A stretch of DNA of 64,000 nt. Source: HyVt-337 sp964428895 (GTDB taxonomy: Bacteria; Planctomycetota; Phycisphaerae; SM23-33). The stretch's first letter is position 1, and every line of letters begins with the position of its first letter. The stretch is taken from the NCBI GenBank assembly GCA_964428895.1, contig CAYRZU010000003.1, forward strand, positions 27,063 through 91,062, in the 5' to 3' direction. Positions 42,317 to 51,597 of the stretch are shown here, one piece after another. A program made the translations under genes and the position numbers. The notes beneath the pieces are model-generated. The model ran no database searches. It had not been told where the DNA came from and saw nothing but the letters and a program-made list of their open reading frames with translations.

Positions 42317-43459
42317 GTGCCTGCCCTGCTGGACATTCTGGGTCAAGACCGCGCCATTGCCGGTCTCCAACGACTGCTGACCGGCGCCCGCCGGCCGCAC
42401 GCACTGATCTTTGAAGGCCCGCGCGGCGTCGGCCGACGCACCACCGCCGAAGCTTTGGCTGCCGTCCTGCTGTGCGGCCAGCCCGTCCGCAAGCCCAATG
42501 GCCGCTTGGCCGACGTCGCCGAAACGATCGAGGCGTGCGGCACGTGCGAGGACTGTCGCATGACCGCGGCCGGCGGCCATCCGGACTTCCACACGGTCAC
42601 CAAGGAGATGGCGGCCTATCACGACAGCTCGGCCGTCCGCAATCGCGTAATGCAGGAGCTCGGCATTGAGGTCGTCCGTCAATTCCTGATCGCTCCGGCC
42701 AACCAAGCCGCCGCCCGCGGACATGGCAAGGTGTTCGTCGTCCGCGAAGCCGAGCTGATGAGCATCCCGGCCCAGAACGCCCTGCTGAAAACGCTGGAGG
42801 AGCCCCCCCCCGGCGTGACCATCATTCTGCTAACCCGCAGCGCCCAACTGCTGCTGCCGACCACCCTCAGCCGTTGCGCCTTGGTCCGGTTCGGGCCCCT
42901 CCCGGTGGCAATCGTGACCGATAGACTCATCGCCAACGGCCTAGACCCGGCCGAGGCCGCCTTCTGGGCCACCTTCACCGATGGCTCGATCGGCCGGGCC
43001 ATGGACCTGGCCGCCCAGGAGATGTATCCGGTCAAGCAGGACCTCCTGCAGCGACTGGCCGAACTCCAGCGCGGGGGCGATGAAGATCTGGCCGAGCACT
43101 TGGTCAAGCTGACCGACACCTTCGCCGAGGGCCTCGTCTCGGCCAGCCGCAAGGCAGACGGCCCGACACTGTCGAAGAATCTGGCCACCCGCCAGGCCAC
43201 CGGCACACTGCTGCAACTGATCGGATCGGTCTACCGGGACGCCCTGACACTCACCGCCGAAATCGACCGCCCCCTCTGCCACGACGACCAGCCCGAGAGC
43301 ATCCGGGCCGTCGCCGGGCGCTTCAGTCCGACCCAACTGGCCGAGATCATCGAGCAACTCAGCGCCTTCGAGCAGATGCTCTGGCGGAATGTCAACGCCA
43401 AGCTTGTTTGGGACAACGCCGTCATCACGTGCGCGTCCGCGGCCCCGCTTCGGGCCTAG
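42317..43459 (+). CDS. holB: DNA polymerase III delta' subunit
   Basis: The 380-residue protein is a clamp-loader AAA+ subunit. 'ALLDILGQDRAIAGLQRLLT' begins it, followed by a P-loop-like 'FEGPRGVGRRTTAEALA' in which the usual Lys is Arg, so ATP is probably not hydrolysed here. The zinc module is present ('CGTCEDC' with an earlier Cys), then 'VVREAELMSIPAQNALLKTL', 'EEPPPGVTIILLTRSAQLLL' and 'PTTLSRCALVRFGPLP' (SRC sensor). GTG 42317 is chosen because it sits two bases after the tmk stop. Its end is inside a strong G/C hairpin. Confidence 0.93.
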   Translation: MPALLDILGQDRAIAGLQRLLTGARRPHALIFEGPRGVGRRTTAEALAAVLLCGQPVRKPNGRLADVAETIEACGTCEDCRMTAAGGHPDFHTVTKEMAAYHDSSAVRNRVMQELGIEVVRQFLIAPANQAAARGHGKVFVVREAELMSIPAQNALLKTLEEPPPGVTIILLTRSAQLLLPTTLSRCALVRFGPLPVAIVTDRLIANGLDPAEAAFWATFTDGSIGRAMDLAAQEMYPVKQDLLQRLAELQRGGDEDLAEHLVKLTDTFAEGLVSASRKADGPTLSKNLATRQATGTLLQLIGSVYRDALTLTAEIDRPLCHDDQPESIRAVAGRFSPTQLAEIIEQLSAFEQMLWRNVNAKLVWDNAVITCASAAPLRA

Positions 43460-43470
43460 CGCGGGGCCGC
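43439..43470 (+). terminator. G/C hairpin at the end of holB
   Basis: GCGGCCCCGC (43439-43448) pairs perfectly with 43461-43470 over a 12-base loop that contains the holB stop codon. No T-run follows, so it may be a weak or protein-dependent terminator, or an RNA-protecting hairpin. Confidence 0.45.
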
Positions 43471-43477
43471 TTGTGCG

Positions 43478-43506
43478 TTGACCTCGGGCGGCGCACCCCC
43501 TATAAC
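43478..43506 (+). promoter_or_regulatory. Strong sigma70-type promoter for the ABC exporter operon
   Basis: TTGACC (43478-43483), a 17-base spacer and TATAAC (43501-43506) are near consensus. Transcription should begin near 43513, leaving a leader of about 26 bases before the ATG at 43539. Confidence 0.75.
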
Positions 43507-43538
43507 AAGACGCTTCAATCCCACCGGCAAAGGCCGCT

Positions 43539-45677
43539 ATGCAGAACTTCCGCCGTTCACTCAAATACTTATGGCCCTATCGCTTCCGTTTGGGCGTGTC
43601 GATCGTGTGCGTGATCCTGATCGCCGTGCTCTGGGGCGGCGGTCTGGGCATGATGCTGCCCGGGTTGAAGGTGCTCTTCAGCCAGGAGGGTCTGCACGGC
43701 TGGGCGTGGACCACGCTGACCGAAGACCGGCTGGAAGCCACCATCGTCCAGCGAATGGTGCCCGCTCAGATCCGCATCGAAGGCCAGGCCGCTTCACTCG
43801 TCGTCGACGTTATCGACGTCAAGGCCGACAGTAACGCCGCGGCCATCGGCCTCAAGAAGAACGACTGGATCATTGGCCTCGACGACGGCAACGCCGACCA
43901 CCGTTTGCTGCGGGCCGACGCGCTGACCCGGGCCCTGGCCAACGCACCGGTCGACCAACCCGTTCGCCTCCGCGTGTACGATCAGTTCACCGATACCGTC
44001 CGGACCATGCCGGTTGAACTGCCGGAGGCCCGCTCGTCCGCTTGGCTGCTGGGAAGACTCGCCGGCATGCTGCCCGAGCCCCGGACCCGCCCGGATCGGT
44101 GGATCTTGCTGCTGTGGTTGTCGCTGATCACGGTGGGCCTAACCTGGCTGCGCGACGTCCTGCGGTTCAGCCAGGAGTATCTGGTGACGTCCACGGCTCT
44201 GTTGGGGCTTCAAGACCTCCGCTGCGCCAACTACGACGTGGTCCTGCGCCTGCCCACCACGTTCTTCGCCCGCAAAGGCACCAGCGACACCGTCAGTCGG
44301 TTCATCACCGACGCCGGTGAGCTGACGGCCGGGCAAATCACGCTGCTGGGCAAGACCCTGGTCGAGCCGGCCAAGGCGGCGGCGGCGATAGCCCTGGCCA
44401 TGATTTTGTCCTGGAAGCTGACGCTGATGACCCTGGTGGTAGGCCCGCCGGCCTATTTCTTGATCCGCGGGTTCGGCAAGGTCATGAAGCGCACGAGCAA
44501 GCGCGCCCTCGAAAGCGGCGCCCTGCTGCTGGCGGTGCTGAATGAGACCCTCCGCGGCATCCGGGTGGTCAAGGCCTACACCATGGAGACCACCGAGCGC
44601 AAGCGCTTCCGCCGCATCCACCGGCAGGTGGTCAAGCAGCGTCGCCGTATGGCCCGGATTGAAGCGGCCACCGCCCCGAGCATCGAGGCGATGGGCATCA
44701 CCGCCGGCAGCGGCGCCATTCTGGTGGCCGGCTGGTGGGTGCTGACGGGCAAGATGTCGGCCGAGCTGTTCATGACGTGGGTGGCCTGTCTGGCGGCCAT
44801 GTTCGACCCGGTTCGCAAGCTGGCCAAGGTGGCCACGCGGTTCCAACGCGCCGAGGCGGCCGCGACCCGGATCTTCGAGCTGCAGGACATGGAGCAAGAG
44901 AAGATCGCGCCCAACGCGTCCACGCTGCCTCGCCACGCCGAGTCCATCGAGTTCCGCAACGTTACCTACCGTTACCCCGGCGCCGAGGTCGACGCGGTCA
45001 AGGCCGTCAACCTGACGATCCGCCGCAACGAATCGATCGCCGTGGTCGGCCCCAACGGCAGCGGCAAGACCACCCTGGTCAGCCTGATCCCACGGCTAAT
45101 CGATTCGACCGACGGGAGGATCCTGATCGACGGCCAGGACATCACCCAGGTGTCGATGCGGTCGCTGCGCCGTCAGGTGGGCCTGGTAACGCAGGAGACC
45201 GTCGTCTTCAACGCCACCATCGGTGAGAACATCTCCTACGGCCTGCGATCGGCGAATGAAGAAGCGGTTTTGTCGGCGGCCAAGCGCGCCTACGTGGACG
45301 AGTTCGTTCCCGACCTGCCGGAGGCCTACGACACCATGGTGGGCGAGCAGGGCGCGACGCTCTCGGGCGGGCAGCGGCAACGGATTACGATCGCCCGGGC
45401 GATTCTCCGCGATCCGGCGATCTTGATCTTCGATGAGGCCACCAGCCAAATCGACGCCGACAGCGAACACCGCATCCATCAGGCGATGGACGAGTTCATG
45501 CGGGATCGGACCACCATCATGATCGCGCACCGATTCGCCACGGTCATGTCGGCCGACCGCATTGTGGTCATGGACGCCGGCGCCATCGTCGACGTCGGCA
45601 GCCACGACGAGTTGATCGACCGGTGCACGCTCTACGCTCATCTGTACAACACGCAGTTCTCCGATACGGGCGGCTAG
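43539..45677 (+). CDS. MsbA-like ABC exporter with a PDZ-like insertion after the first membrane segment
   Basis: The 712-residue protein is a half-transporter: membrane segment 1 (about residues 17-38), then an extra domain, five more segments and an ATPase. The inserted part (about 80-165) reads 'VIDVKADSNAAAIGLKKNDW', 'IIGLDDGNADHRLL' and 'ALANAPVDQPVRLRVYD', the pattern of a PDZ domain, and would face the periplasm. The ATPase has Walker A 'VGPNGSGKTTLVSL', the Q-loop 'VGLVTQETV', signature 'LSGGQRQRITIARAI', Walker B 'ILIFDEATS' and the H-loop 'MIAHRFATV'. The family exports lipids or LPS precursors; the substrate is unknown. It precedes a glycosyltransferase-like gene by four bases. Confidence 0.9.
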   Translation: MQNFRRSLKYLWPYRFRLGVSIVCVILIAVLWGGGLGMMLPGLKVLFSQEGLHGWAWTTLTEDRLEATIVQRMVPAQIRIEGQAASLVVDVIDVKADSNAAAIGLKKNDWIIGLDDGNADHRLLRADALTRALANAPVDQPVRLRVYDQFTDTVRTMPVELPEARSSAWLLGRLAGMLPEPRTRPDRWILLLWLSLITVGLTWLRDVLRFSQEYLVTSTALLGLQDLRCANYDVVLRLPTTFFARKGTSDTVSRFITDAGELTAGQITLLGKTLVEPAKAAAAIALAMILSWKLTLMTLVVGPPAYFLIRGFGKVMKRTSKRALESGALLLAVLNETLRGIRVVKAYTMETTERKRFRRIHRQVVKQRRRMARIEAATAPSIEAMGITAGSGAILVAGWWVLTGKMSAELFMTWVACLAAMFDPVRKLAKVATRFQRAEAAATRIFELQDMEQEKIAPNASTLPRHAESIEFRNVTYRYPGAEVDAVKAVNLTIRRNESIAVVGPNGSGKTTLVSLIPRLIDSTDGRILIDGQDITQVSMRSLRRQVGLVTQETVVFNATIGENISYGLRSANEEAVLSAAKRAYVDEFVPDLPEAYDTMVGEQGATLSGGQRQRITIARAILRDPAILIFDEATSQIDADSEHRIHQAMDEFMRDRTTIMIAHRFATVMSADRIVVMDAGAIVDVGSHDELIDRCTLYAHLYNTQFSDTGG

Positions 45678-45681
45678 ACCG

Positions 45682-47937
45682 GTGACCGACACACGCGACG
45701 ATCTCGAGCGCACGATTCCATCCATGACGGTCGTCATTGCGGCGGTCGTTATCGCGGCGCTCCTCTTGATATACGTCACGGGCCACTGGCGCCCGGCGGC
45801 GAACGCCCTGATCACCGCCGTCGCCGAGGGTGGATTGGCCCTGTTCATCTTCGTAGCGGCGGCCGGCTTCGGTCGACCTCTGATCCGATGGGTCGCGCCG
45901 GCGGATACTTCCCCCGGGCTGATCACCGCGACCGGATGCGGGCTGGGCTTATGGGGGCTATCAACGCTCGTCCTGGCGGTCGGTTCGATCGGCGGGGGCC
46001 TGCTGAGCGGGTGGGTCTTGTGGCCCGTTGTCGCGGCGGGCCTGGGCCTGGCAGCCTGGCAGATTCGTCAGAGCGGCCTGCAATTCACCTGGCCCCAACG
46101 CGTGCCCGGCGGCGCACTGCTGTGGGTCCTGGTCGCCGCGGTCGGCGCGTTGTGGTTGTCCGCGGCCACCTGTCCGCCGGGGCTGCCCGGCCTGGGTGAC
46201 GATTCCCACAGCGTGCTGGCCCGCCACCTGCAATTGCCACGCGATTACCTCGATGCCGGCCGGATCCATGCCACCGAACACAACGTCTACGGGTTCTTCC
46301 CCGGCGGGGTGGACATGCTTTACCTGCTGGCGATGGTCCTTCGCGGCGGCGCCTACGCGGGGGGCTACGCGGCCAAGTTCGTGCACGGCCTGTTCGGCGT
46401 TCTGGCCGTCGTCGCGGTGATGACTGCCTGGCCCGGGCGCGATCAGGGGCGCGGCCGATTATCCGGGGTGCTGCTGGCGAGCACGCCGTTCGTGATCTAC
46501 CTGAGCTGGCTGGCCCTGGCGGACCTGGCCGCCATCTGCTACCTGACGCTCGCCCTACTCTGGTTGCGACAGTGGGTCAATCGGCCGTCACTGGCCGCTG
46601 CGTGCCTCATCGGCGCCGTCATCGGCGCCGCTTGCAGCACCGGTTATCGGGCGGCCCTGTTTGTCGCAGCGCCCACGCTGGGCGCCATGGTCCTCAGCTC
46701 TCTGCTGACGGTGGGCAAGTTCCGAGCGATTTGGCAGATCGCCCCGGCGACACTCATGGCTGTGGTTCTGCTGGCGCCGTGGCCCGCCCGCAACGCGGCC
46801 CTGACCGGCAACCCGCTGTTCCCGCTGGCAACCCAGCAACTGGGCCGCGGCCATTGGTCGGCGGAATCCCAGCAGCGGTGGATCGACGCTCACGCGCCCG
46901 AGGCGGGCCAGCCCGTCCCTCGCCCGGCCGACTGGGAGCCCCCCCCTCGCCCCGGCCGACTGAAGATGGTTTTCACCAACTTCATCGGCGTCGAGATGTT
47001 TGGACGAATCGGCATGGTACTGGCGGCGATCGCGCTGTGCGTGCTGGTCGCCACGCGGGGCCGAACCGACCCGTGGGACTGGGCCCTGGTCTCCGTCTGC
47101 GCGGCGCAAGTGGCGGCATGGATCCTGCTGACCCACCAGATGCCCCCTCAAGCTCTCGCTCCCATCGTGGCGCCCCTGGCCCTGCTGGGTGGCGGCCTGC
47201 TCGACCGCGTTTCCCGGATGGCGGGCAATCCGTTCAACCCCTCTTCGACCGCCGAGGCCAAGCCGTGGGGCGCCCCGGCCGCCGGCATCGTCTTCGTGAT
47301 AGCCGTTACGGTAAACATATTCACCGCGGCCGGGGCCGGACGATTTGTCGCCAGAGGGTTGGGCTGGAACGGTTTGCCCACCCAGGCCGTGGCGGACGCC
47401 CGGTTGATCTTCTTCGGCCTGGACGCCGACGACCGGCCCATGCTGGTCGGCGAGACCCAAGCCTTCTACATGCCCGCCGGTGCCGTCTACGCCACCGCCT
47501 TCGACACCCATCCCCTGGCGGACATGATTCAGCGAGGGCTGTCCCCCCCCCAGGCCTTGGCGGAACTGAAGGCGTTGGGGGTCACGCATATCATTGTGAA
47601 TTGGCCTGACGTCGTGCGTCTGGCCGACACGTGCGGATACCCGGCCGTGCTGGCCGAGCAACCCCTGGCCAGTTACGAAGGCGTTTGGCCGACCGGCCGC
47701 TTCCGCGAAGAGCCCCGCCTGGCGTTCTTGGACGACCTGGTAGCCCAAGGCGCCCAGAAGCGGCGGCCGCCTTCGATCGAGCCGTCCCCGACGACCGCGC
47801 CTGCCGATGACCCCGAGGCCGCCGACGCCCGGCGTCAACTGGAGATGACCTTCAGCATTTATGTCATGCCCTGGGCGGTCACGGCCCCGTCGACGGCCCC
47901 CGCCGACGAGCTTGTCGGCCCGCCCGCGGAACAGTAA
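45682..47937 (+). CDS. Polytopic glycosyltransferase-like membrane protein (ArnT/GT39-type)
   Basis: The 751-residue protein has about a dozen hydrophobic segments. 'GLGDDSHSVLARHLQLPRDY' and 'HATEHNVYGFFPGGVDMLYL' in the second third are the type of acidic and Tyr/His-rich loop found in GT-C glycosyltransferases and their relatives; 'PWPARNAALTGNPLFPL' is another common segment. The periplasmic end contains a small domain and a Thr/Ala/Pro tail. It would use polyprenyl-phosphate sugars. GTG 45682 starts four bases after the ABC gene stop; an ATG 14 codons later is possible. Coupling with the exporter suggests a shared envelope glycolipid path. Confidence 0.65.
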   Translation: MTDTRDDLERTIPSMTVVIAAVVIAALLLIYVTGHWRPAANALITAVAEGGLALFIFVAAAGFGRPLIRWVAPADTSPGLITATGCGLGLWGLSTLVLAVGSIGGGLLSGWVLWPVVAAGLGLAAWQIRQSGLQFTWPQRVPGGALLWVLVAAVGALWLSAATCPPGLPGLGDDSHSVLARHLQLPRDYLDAGRIHATEHNVYGFFPGGVDMLYLLAMVLRGGAYAGGYAAKFVHGLFGVLAVVAVMTAWPGRDQGRGRLSGVLLASTPFVIYLSWLALADLAAICYLTLALLWLRQWVNRPSLAAACLIGAVIGAACSTGYRAALFVAAPTLGAMVLSSLLTVGKFRAIWQIAPATLMAVVLLAPWPARNAALTGNPLFPLATQQLGRGHWSAESQQRWIDAHAPEAGQPVPRPADWEPPPRPGRLKMVFTNFIGVEMFGRIGMVLAAIALCVLVATRGRTDPWDWALVSVCAAQVAAWILLTHQMPPQALAPIVAPLALLGGGLLDRVSRMAGNPFNPSSTAEAKPWGAPAAGIVFVIAVTVNIFTAAGAGRFVARGLGWNGLPTQAVADARLIFFGLDADDRPMLVGETQAFYMPAGAVYATAFDTHPLADMIQRGLSPPQALAELKALGVTHIIVNWPDVVRLADTCGYPAVLAEQPLASYEGVWPTGRFREEPRLAFLDDLVAQGAQKRRPPSIEPSPTTAPADDPEAADARRQLEMTFSIYVMPWAVTAPSTAPADELVGPPAEQ

Positions 47938-47978
47938 GATTCACTGCCTGAAATGGGTCTTCACGAAGGAGATGTCTG

Positions 47979-48935
47979 ATGGGTAACGCAATTGGCTGGA
48001 CTGTTTCGGCCGTTCTGCTCGTGCTAACGGTGCTACTGGTGGCCTTGCCGATGGCGTGTCCGTCACACTCCGAGGCGGCCAAGGCGCTCAAGACCGGATT
48101 CTGCGACACCTACGTCGTGGACCAACCCATTAGCAATCTCGTGGACGTCGAGCCCTCCGGCGGGGGCAACGCCGGAGACGACTACGCCCGGGCGATTGAC
48201 ATCTACCGCGCCAACGAGGACGAGTTGGAGGCGTGGATGAAGAACCCCGAGGGGGAAACGCCCGCGTCCGCCCTGAAGATTGTCGAAATCGCTCGGGAAG
48301 CCACCACCAACGCTTCCATGAAGTTCCTGACCAAGTCTCTTCCCAGTAACCTGCAAGTTTCCCCCTTCCACCAGGCCGCCAGTGACATCAACACCGTCGC
48401 CACGATCGTCCAGACCATGGGCGCGGTCTATCGCAAAGCCAACCAGCCGGACCAGTACGTCGAGATGCTCAAGATTATGGCCATCATCGGCTGGCACATG
48501 ACCAATGAGCGCGCCCTGATCGCCATGACCCAGTTCGGGCTGGAAATCCAAATGGCGGCCGCCAAGCAGTTGGAAACCCACTACACGCATAATGAGCAGG
48601 CCGCTCTGGCCGAAGCCGCCAAGGCCTACCTGGACTCCGTCAACGACGTCCTCGATCGATTCCACGCCAAGCGGGACCTGGTCTGGAACACGCGGCCGCA
48701 AGCGGGCGAGATCTTCTACATCGCCGAAAACGACAAGGACCGGGCCTGGCGTGTGCAGGCCATCATGACGCTCGGTATCCTCAAGTTCAGCACCGAGGGT
48801 GGTGACCGCCGCTACAACAAGAAGCTGATCAAGAAGTTCCTCAACGACGGCGACCCCTGGATCAAGGCCGCAGCAACGGCCGCTCGCCACCTGCGGCGGT
48901 CGGACTACAACCGATTGGGGTCGGTGGCCCCGTAA
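47979..48935 (+). CDS. Membrane-anchored or secreted protein of unknown function
   Basis: The ATG at 47979 lies after AAGGAG. The 318-residue protein has an N-terminal hydrophobic segment (residues 5-26, ending 'ALPMAC' with a possible lipobox-like Cys) and a mostly helical, soluble body, 'DYARAIDIYRANEDELEAWM' to 'AIIGWHMTNERALIAMTQFG'. The last stretch ('DKDRAWRVQAIMTLGILKFS' then 'DPWIKAAATAARHLRR') resembles HEAT-type repeats. I do not recognise a family. It follows the GT-like gene by 41 bases with its own good ribosome site and could be part of the same operon. Confidence 0.75.
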   Translation: MGNAIGWTVSAVLLVLTVLLVALPMACPSHSEAAKALKTGFCDTYVVDQPISNLVDVEPSGGGNAGDDYARAIDIYRANEDELEAWMKNPEGETPASALKIVEIAREATTNASMKFLTKSLPSNLQVSPFHQAASDINTVATIVQTMGAVYRKANQPDQYVEMLKIMAIIGWHMTNERALIAMTQFGLEIQMAAAKQLETHYTHNEQAALAEAAKAYLDSVNDVLDRFHAKRDLVWNTRPQAGEIFYIAENDKDRAWRVQAIMTLGILKFSTEGGDRRYNKKLIKKFLNDGDPWIKAAATAARHLRRSDYNRLGSVAP

Positions 48936-48952
48936 GCAACGGTGGGACTCCT

Positions 48953-50470
48953 ATGTCATCGGATCGCATCGTCTACCCGAGTCGCCCCGCTACGTGTCGG
49001 ATCGAGCCGATCGAGTCGGCCTCTCGACCGGGCGCGTTGCTGGCTGCCCTGGACGGCCAGTCCGATCCGGTCGTGCTGGACTCGGCCGCCTTCGATGAAA
49101 CGTCTGGCCGATTCACCGTGCTGGCCTGCAATCCCATCGACGTGCTGACCGTCACCAACGGCCGACTGGACTGTCGCCGACATGGCACGCTCGCCGACAA
49201 TGACAATGCCGCCATCTGGGCCGCCCTGCGCCAGGCGTTCGAATCCACCCAGACCCCTCACGATGAAGCCGTCCCCTTCGCCCCCGGGTGGATCGGTTAT
49301 ATCGGCTACGAAATGGGGCGCCATATCGAGCGCCTACCTGGCCGGGCCGTCCGCGACACCGCCCTGCCCGACTTGCGATTGGGCTTCTATGACGCCGTGG
49401 CCGTCTTCGACGCCATTCAAGCGTCGTGGTTCCTGTACTCGCTGGTGTTCGACGAACCGCCCCCCGGCGCCGGCGAGGCCTCCGGGCTCCTGCGGCACAT
49501 GCTGACCGAGACCCCCGCCGAGGCGGGCGAATACCGCCCGGTCCGCACCGAACAAGCCGACGCCGCCATGCGACCGGCCGCTGACGCCCGCAGCCCCTTC
49601 GCACCCGAGGTCTACCAGGATACCGTCGCCAAGTGCGTCGACTACATCGCCGCGGGGGATATCTTCCAGGTCAATCTGTCCCAGCGGTTCACCGCCCCGC
49701 TCGCGGCCGACCCGCTCGACATCTACCGCATTCTGCGACGCCGCAACCCCGCCTGGTACGCCGCCTACCTGCGATTCGAATCGCAGGGGCAGCCCTGTGC
49801 GGTGCTGTCCAGTTCGCCGGAGCTGTTCCTGTCGCTACGAGGTCGCCGTGTGATCACGCGCCCGATCAAAGGCACACGCCGCCGGACCGGGCGAGACGAC
49901 GTCGACGCCCGCGCCGCCGCCGACCTACTGGCAAGCGGCAAGGACAACGCGGAACTCGCCATGATCATCGACTTGCTCCGCAATGATCTCGGCCGCGTCT
50001 GCAAGTACAACACCGTCCGCGTGACCGACCCCTGCCGTCTGGAAACCCACCCCACCGTCTTCCACCTGGTCGGAACGGTCGAGGGCGAGCTCTGCGATGA
50101 TGTCGGACAGGTAGAGCTGTTACGGGCGACGTTCCCCGGCGGGTCGATTACGGGCGCCCCCAAGATCCGCTCGATGGAAATCATCGACGAACTCGAACCC
50201 ACCGCCCGCGGCGTCTATACCGGTGGAATCGGCCATGTCGGAACGGATGGCCAGGCCACCTGGAACATCGCCATCCGCACCATGGTCTGCGACGGCCAAT
50301 CGGCCCACGTGCAGGTCGGCGGGGGCATCGTCGCGGACAGCGACCCGGTCGCCGAATATCAGGAAACGCTCGATAAGGCCCGGGCCCTTCTGGAGGCCCT
50401 GGCCGAGGCCGAAACGCTCAGCCGTCAGCCCTCCGGCCAGCCGGCCAGGCGCCCGTCTAGATCACGCTGA
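48953..50470 (+). CDS. pabB: Aminodeoxychorismate synthase component I (PabB; TrpE family)
   Basis: The 505-residue enzyme belongs to the chorismate-binding family. 'PGWIGYIGYEMGRHIERLPG' is the N-terminal domain; the catalytic part has 'YQDTVAKCVDYIAAGDIFQV', 'LSQRF', 'VLSSSPELFLSLRGRRVITR', 'PIKGTRRRTG', 'ELAMIIDLLRNDLGRVCKYN', 'FPGGSITGAPKIRSMEIIDE' and 'GIGHVGTDGQATWNIAIRTM'. The 'PIKGT' form (Lys in place of Ala in TrpE) favours PabB, and a PabC-like gene lies nearby. PabB gives the precursor for p-aminobenzoate and folate. TrpE remains possible. It converges on the NIF3 gene with 14 bases of overlap. Confidence 0.82.
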   Translation: MSSDRIVYPSRPATCRIEPIESASRPGALLAALDGQSDPVVLDSAAFDETSGRFTVLACNPIDVLTVTNGRLDCRRHGTLADNDNAAIWAALRQAFESTQTPHDEAVPFAPGWIGYIGYEMGRHIERLPGRAVRDTALPDLRLGFYDAVAVFDAIQASWFLYSLVFDEPPPGAGEASGLLRHMLTETPAEAGEYRPVRTEQADAAMRPAADARSPFAPEVYQDTVAKCVDYIAAGDIFQVNLSQRFTAPLAADPLDIYRILRRRNPAWYAAYLRFESQGQPCAVLSSSPELFLSLRGRRVITRPIKGTRRRTGRDDVDARAAADLLASGKDNAELAMIIDLLRNDLGRVCKYNTVRVTDPCRLETHPTVFHLVGTVEGELCDDVGQVELLRATFPGGSITGAPKIRSMEIIDELEPTARGVYTGGIGHVGTDGQATWNIAIRTMVCDGQSAHVQVGGGIVADSDPVAEYQETLDKARALLEALAEAETLSRQPSGQPARRPSRSR

Positions 50471-51563
50471 ACGGGTCGGCGTCGGCTCCCGAGACGTCGA
50501 TGTGGAGCTTCGGCAGGGCCTTGGCCAATCGATCCGCCAGGCGCGACAGCACCGGCCGCTCGGTGTTGGAATGCCCGGCGCAGACGACCGTCAGGCCCGC
50601 CGCCGTGGCCGCCAACGCGTCGTGGTGACGCATCTCTCCGGTCAGGTAGAACGTTGCTCCGCCCGCGATAGCCGATCGCCACAGGCCGCCCGATGAACCG
50701 GCGCTGCACGCGGCCACGTTAACCTCGGCCCCTTCGTCCCACCCTTCCGGCCGAGCGATCCACAGGCGCTTGACGCCCAGCACTTCCTTGATACGTCCGA
50801 TCAGGGCGCCTTCGGTTTCCGGGAGTCTCAACCGCCCGATGCGGCCCAGCCCGCACGCGTCGGGCACTTTCTCCAGCCGATAGACATCCACCGCGGGCAC
50901 TTCGTAGCTGTGCGCGGCGCGAATGGCTGTGACCACGTCCGCTGACCGAGCCAACGGCGCGACCACTTCCAGCCGCACCTCCTCGACCGCCTCGTGCTGG
51001 CCCTGCACTCCGTAGGCCGGACGGGTCTCGGGTCCGCCCATGAACGTGCCGATCCCGTGCGTGAAGAACGAACAGTCGTGGTAGTCGCCCACCTGCCCGG
51101 CCCCCGCGGCGAAGGCGGCATGGGCCACGTTGATTAGGTCGGCCGTCGGCACGAACACCACAATCTTGCACTGGTCGAGGTCCTTGGCCGGTTCCATGGG
51201 CCTGGTCCCCACCAGGCCAATCGCCTCGGCCAGCACATCATTCGTGCCGCCGGGCGCCGCGTCCAACGCGGTGTGCAGCGAGTAAACGGCGATGCCTTTC
51301 CGGGCCGCGGCGTGGGCAATGGGCGTCGCCTCAGCCGTCAGTCGTGTGATGGGTTTGAAGATCACCGGATGGTAGGCCATCACCATTTGAGCTTTGGTGT
51401 GAACGGCTTCAGCGAGGACCGCCTCGGTCAGGTCGATGCACAGTAACAACCGGCGAGCCCGAGCGCCCTTGTCGCCGACCAGCAATCCCACGTTGTCCCA
51501 ATCCGCCGCCAGACGGACCGGCGCAACGTTTTCCAGTTCCTTGATGATGTCCCGTACATTCAT
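50457..51563 (-). CDS. NIF3-like dinuclear metal-centre protein
   Basis: The 368-residue protein belongs to the NIF3/YbgI family. It has 'IKELENVAPVRLAADWDNVG', 'LLLCIDLTEAVLAEAV', the metal-site 'MVMAYHPVIFKPITRL', 'AVYSLHTALDAAPGGTNDVL', a middle PII-like domain ('LEVVAPLARSADVVTAIRAA', 'HSYEVPAVDVYRLE'), and ends with 'YLTGEMRHHDALAATAAGL' and 'CAGHSNTERPVLSRLADRL', which supply the other His/Glu ligands. The family's reaction is not settled (a GTP cyclohydrolase activity was proposed). ATG 51563 is used; GTG 51569 is two codons upstream and closer to GGAAGG. It is 34 bases after the PabC-like stop side by side on the same strand. Confidence 0.9.
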   Translation of the reverse strand: MNVRDIIKELENVAPVRLAADWDNVGLLVGDKGARARRLLLCIDLTEAVLAEAVHTKAQMVMAYHPVIFKPITRLTAEATPIAHAAARKGIAVYSLHTALDAAPGGTNDVLAEAIGLVGTRPMEPAKDLDQCKIVVFVPTADLINVAHAAFAAGAGQVGDYHDCSFFTHGIGTFMGGPETRPAYGVQGQHEAVEEVRLEVVAPLARSADVVTAIRAAHSYEVPAVDVYRLEKVPDACGLGRIGRLRLPETEGALIGRIKEVLGVKRLWIARPEGWDEGAEVNVAACSAGSSGGLWRSAIAGGATFYLTGEMRHHDALAATAAGLTVVCAGHSNTERPVLSRLADRLAKALPKLHIDVSGADADPFSVI

Positions 51564-51597
51564 GGCCACACTGCCTTCCCGTTTTCAATTCGCCCGC

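Noticed and set aside
48953..50470. Reading pabB as trpE
   Set aside because: The 'PIKGT' motif and a PabC-like gene 1.1 kb away favour PabB. No other trp gene is in the window. TrpE is not excluded.
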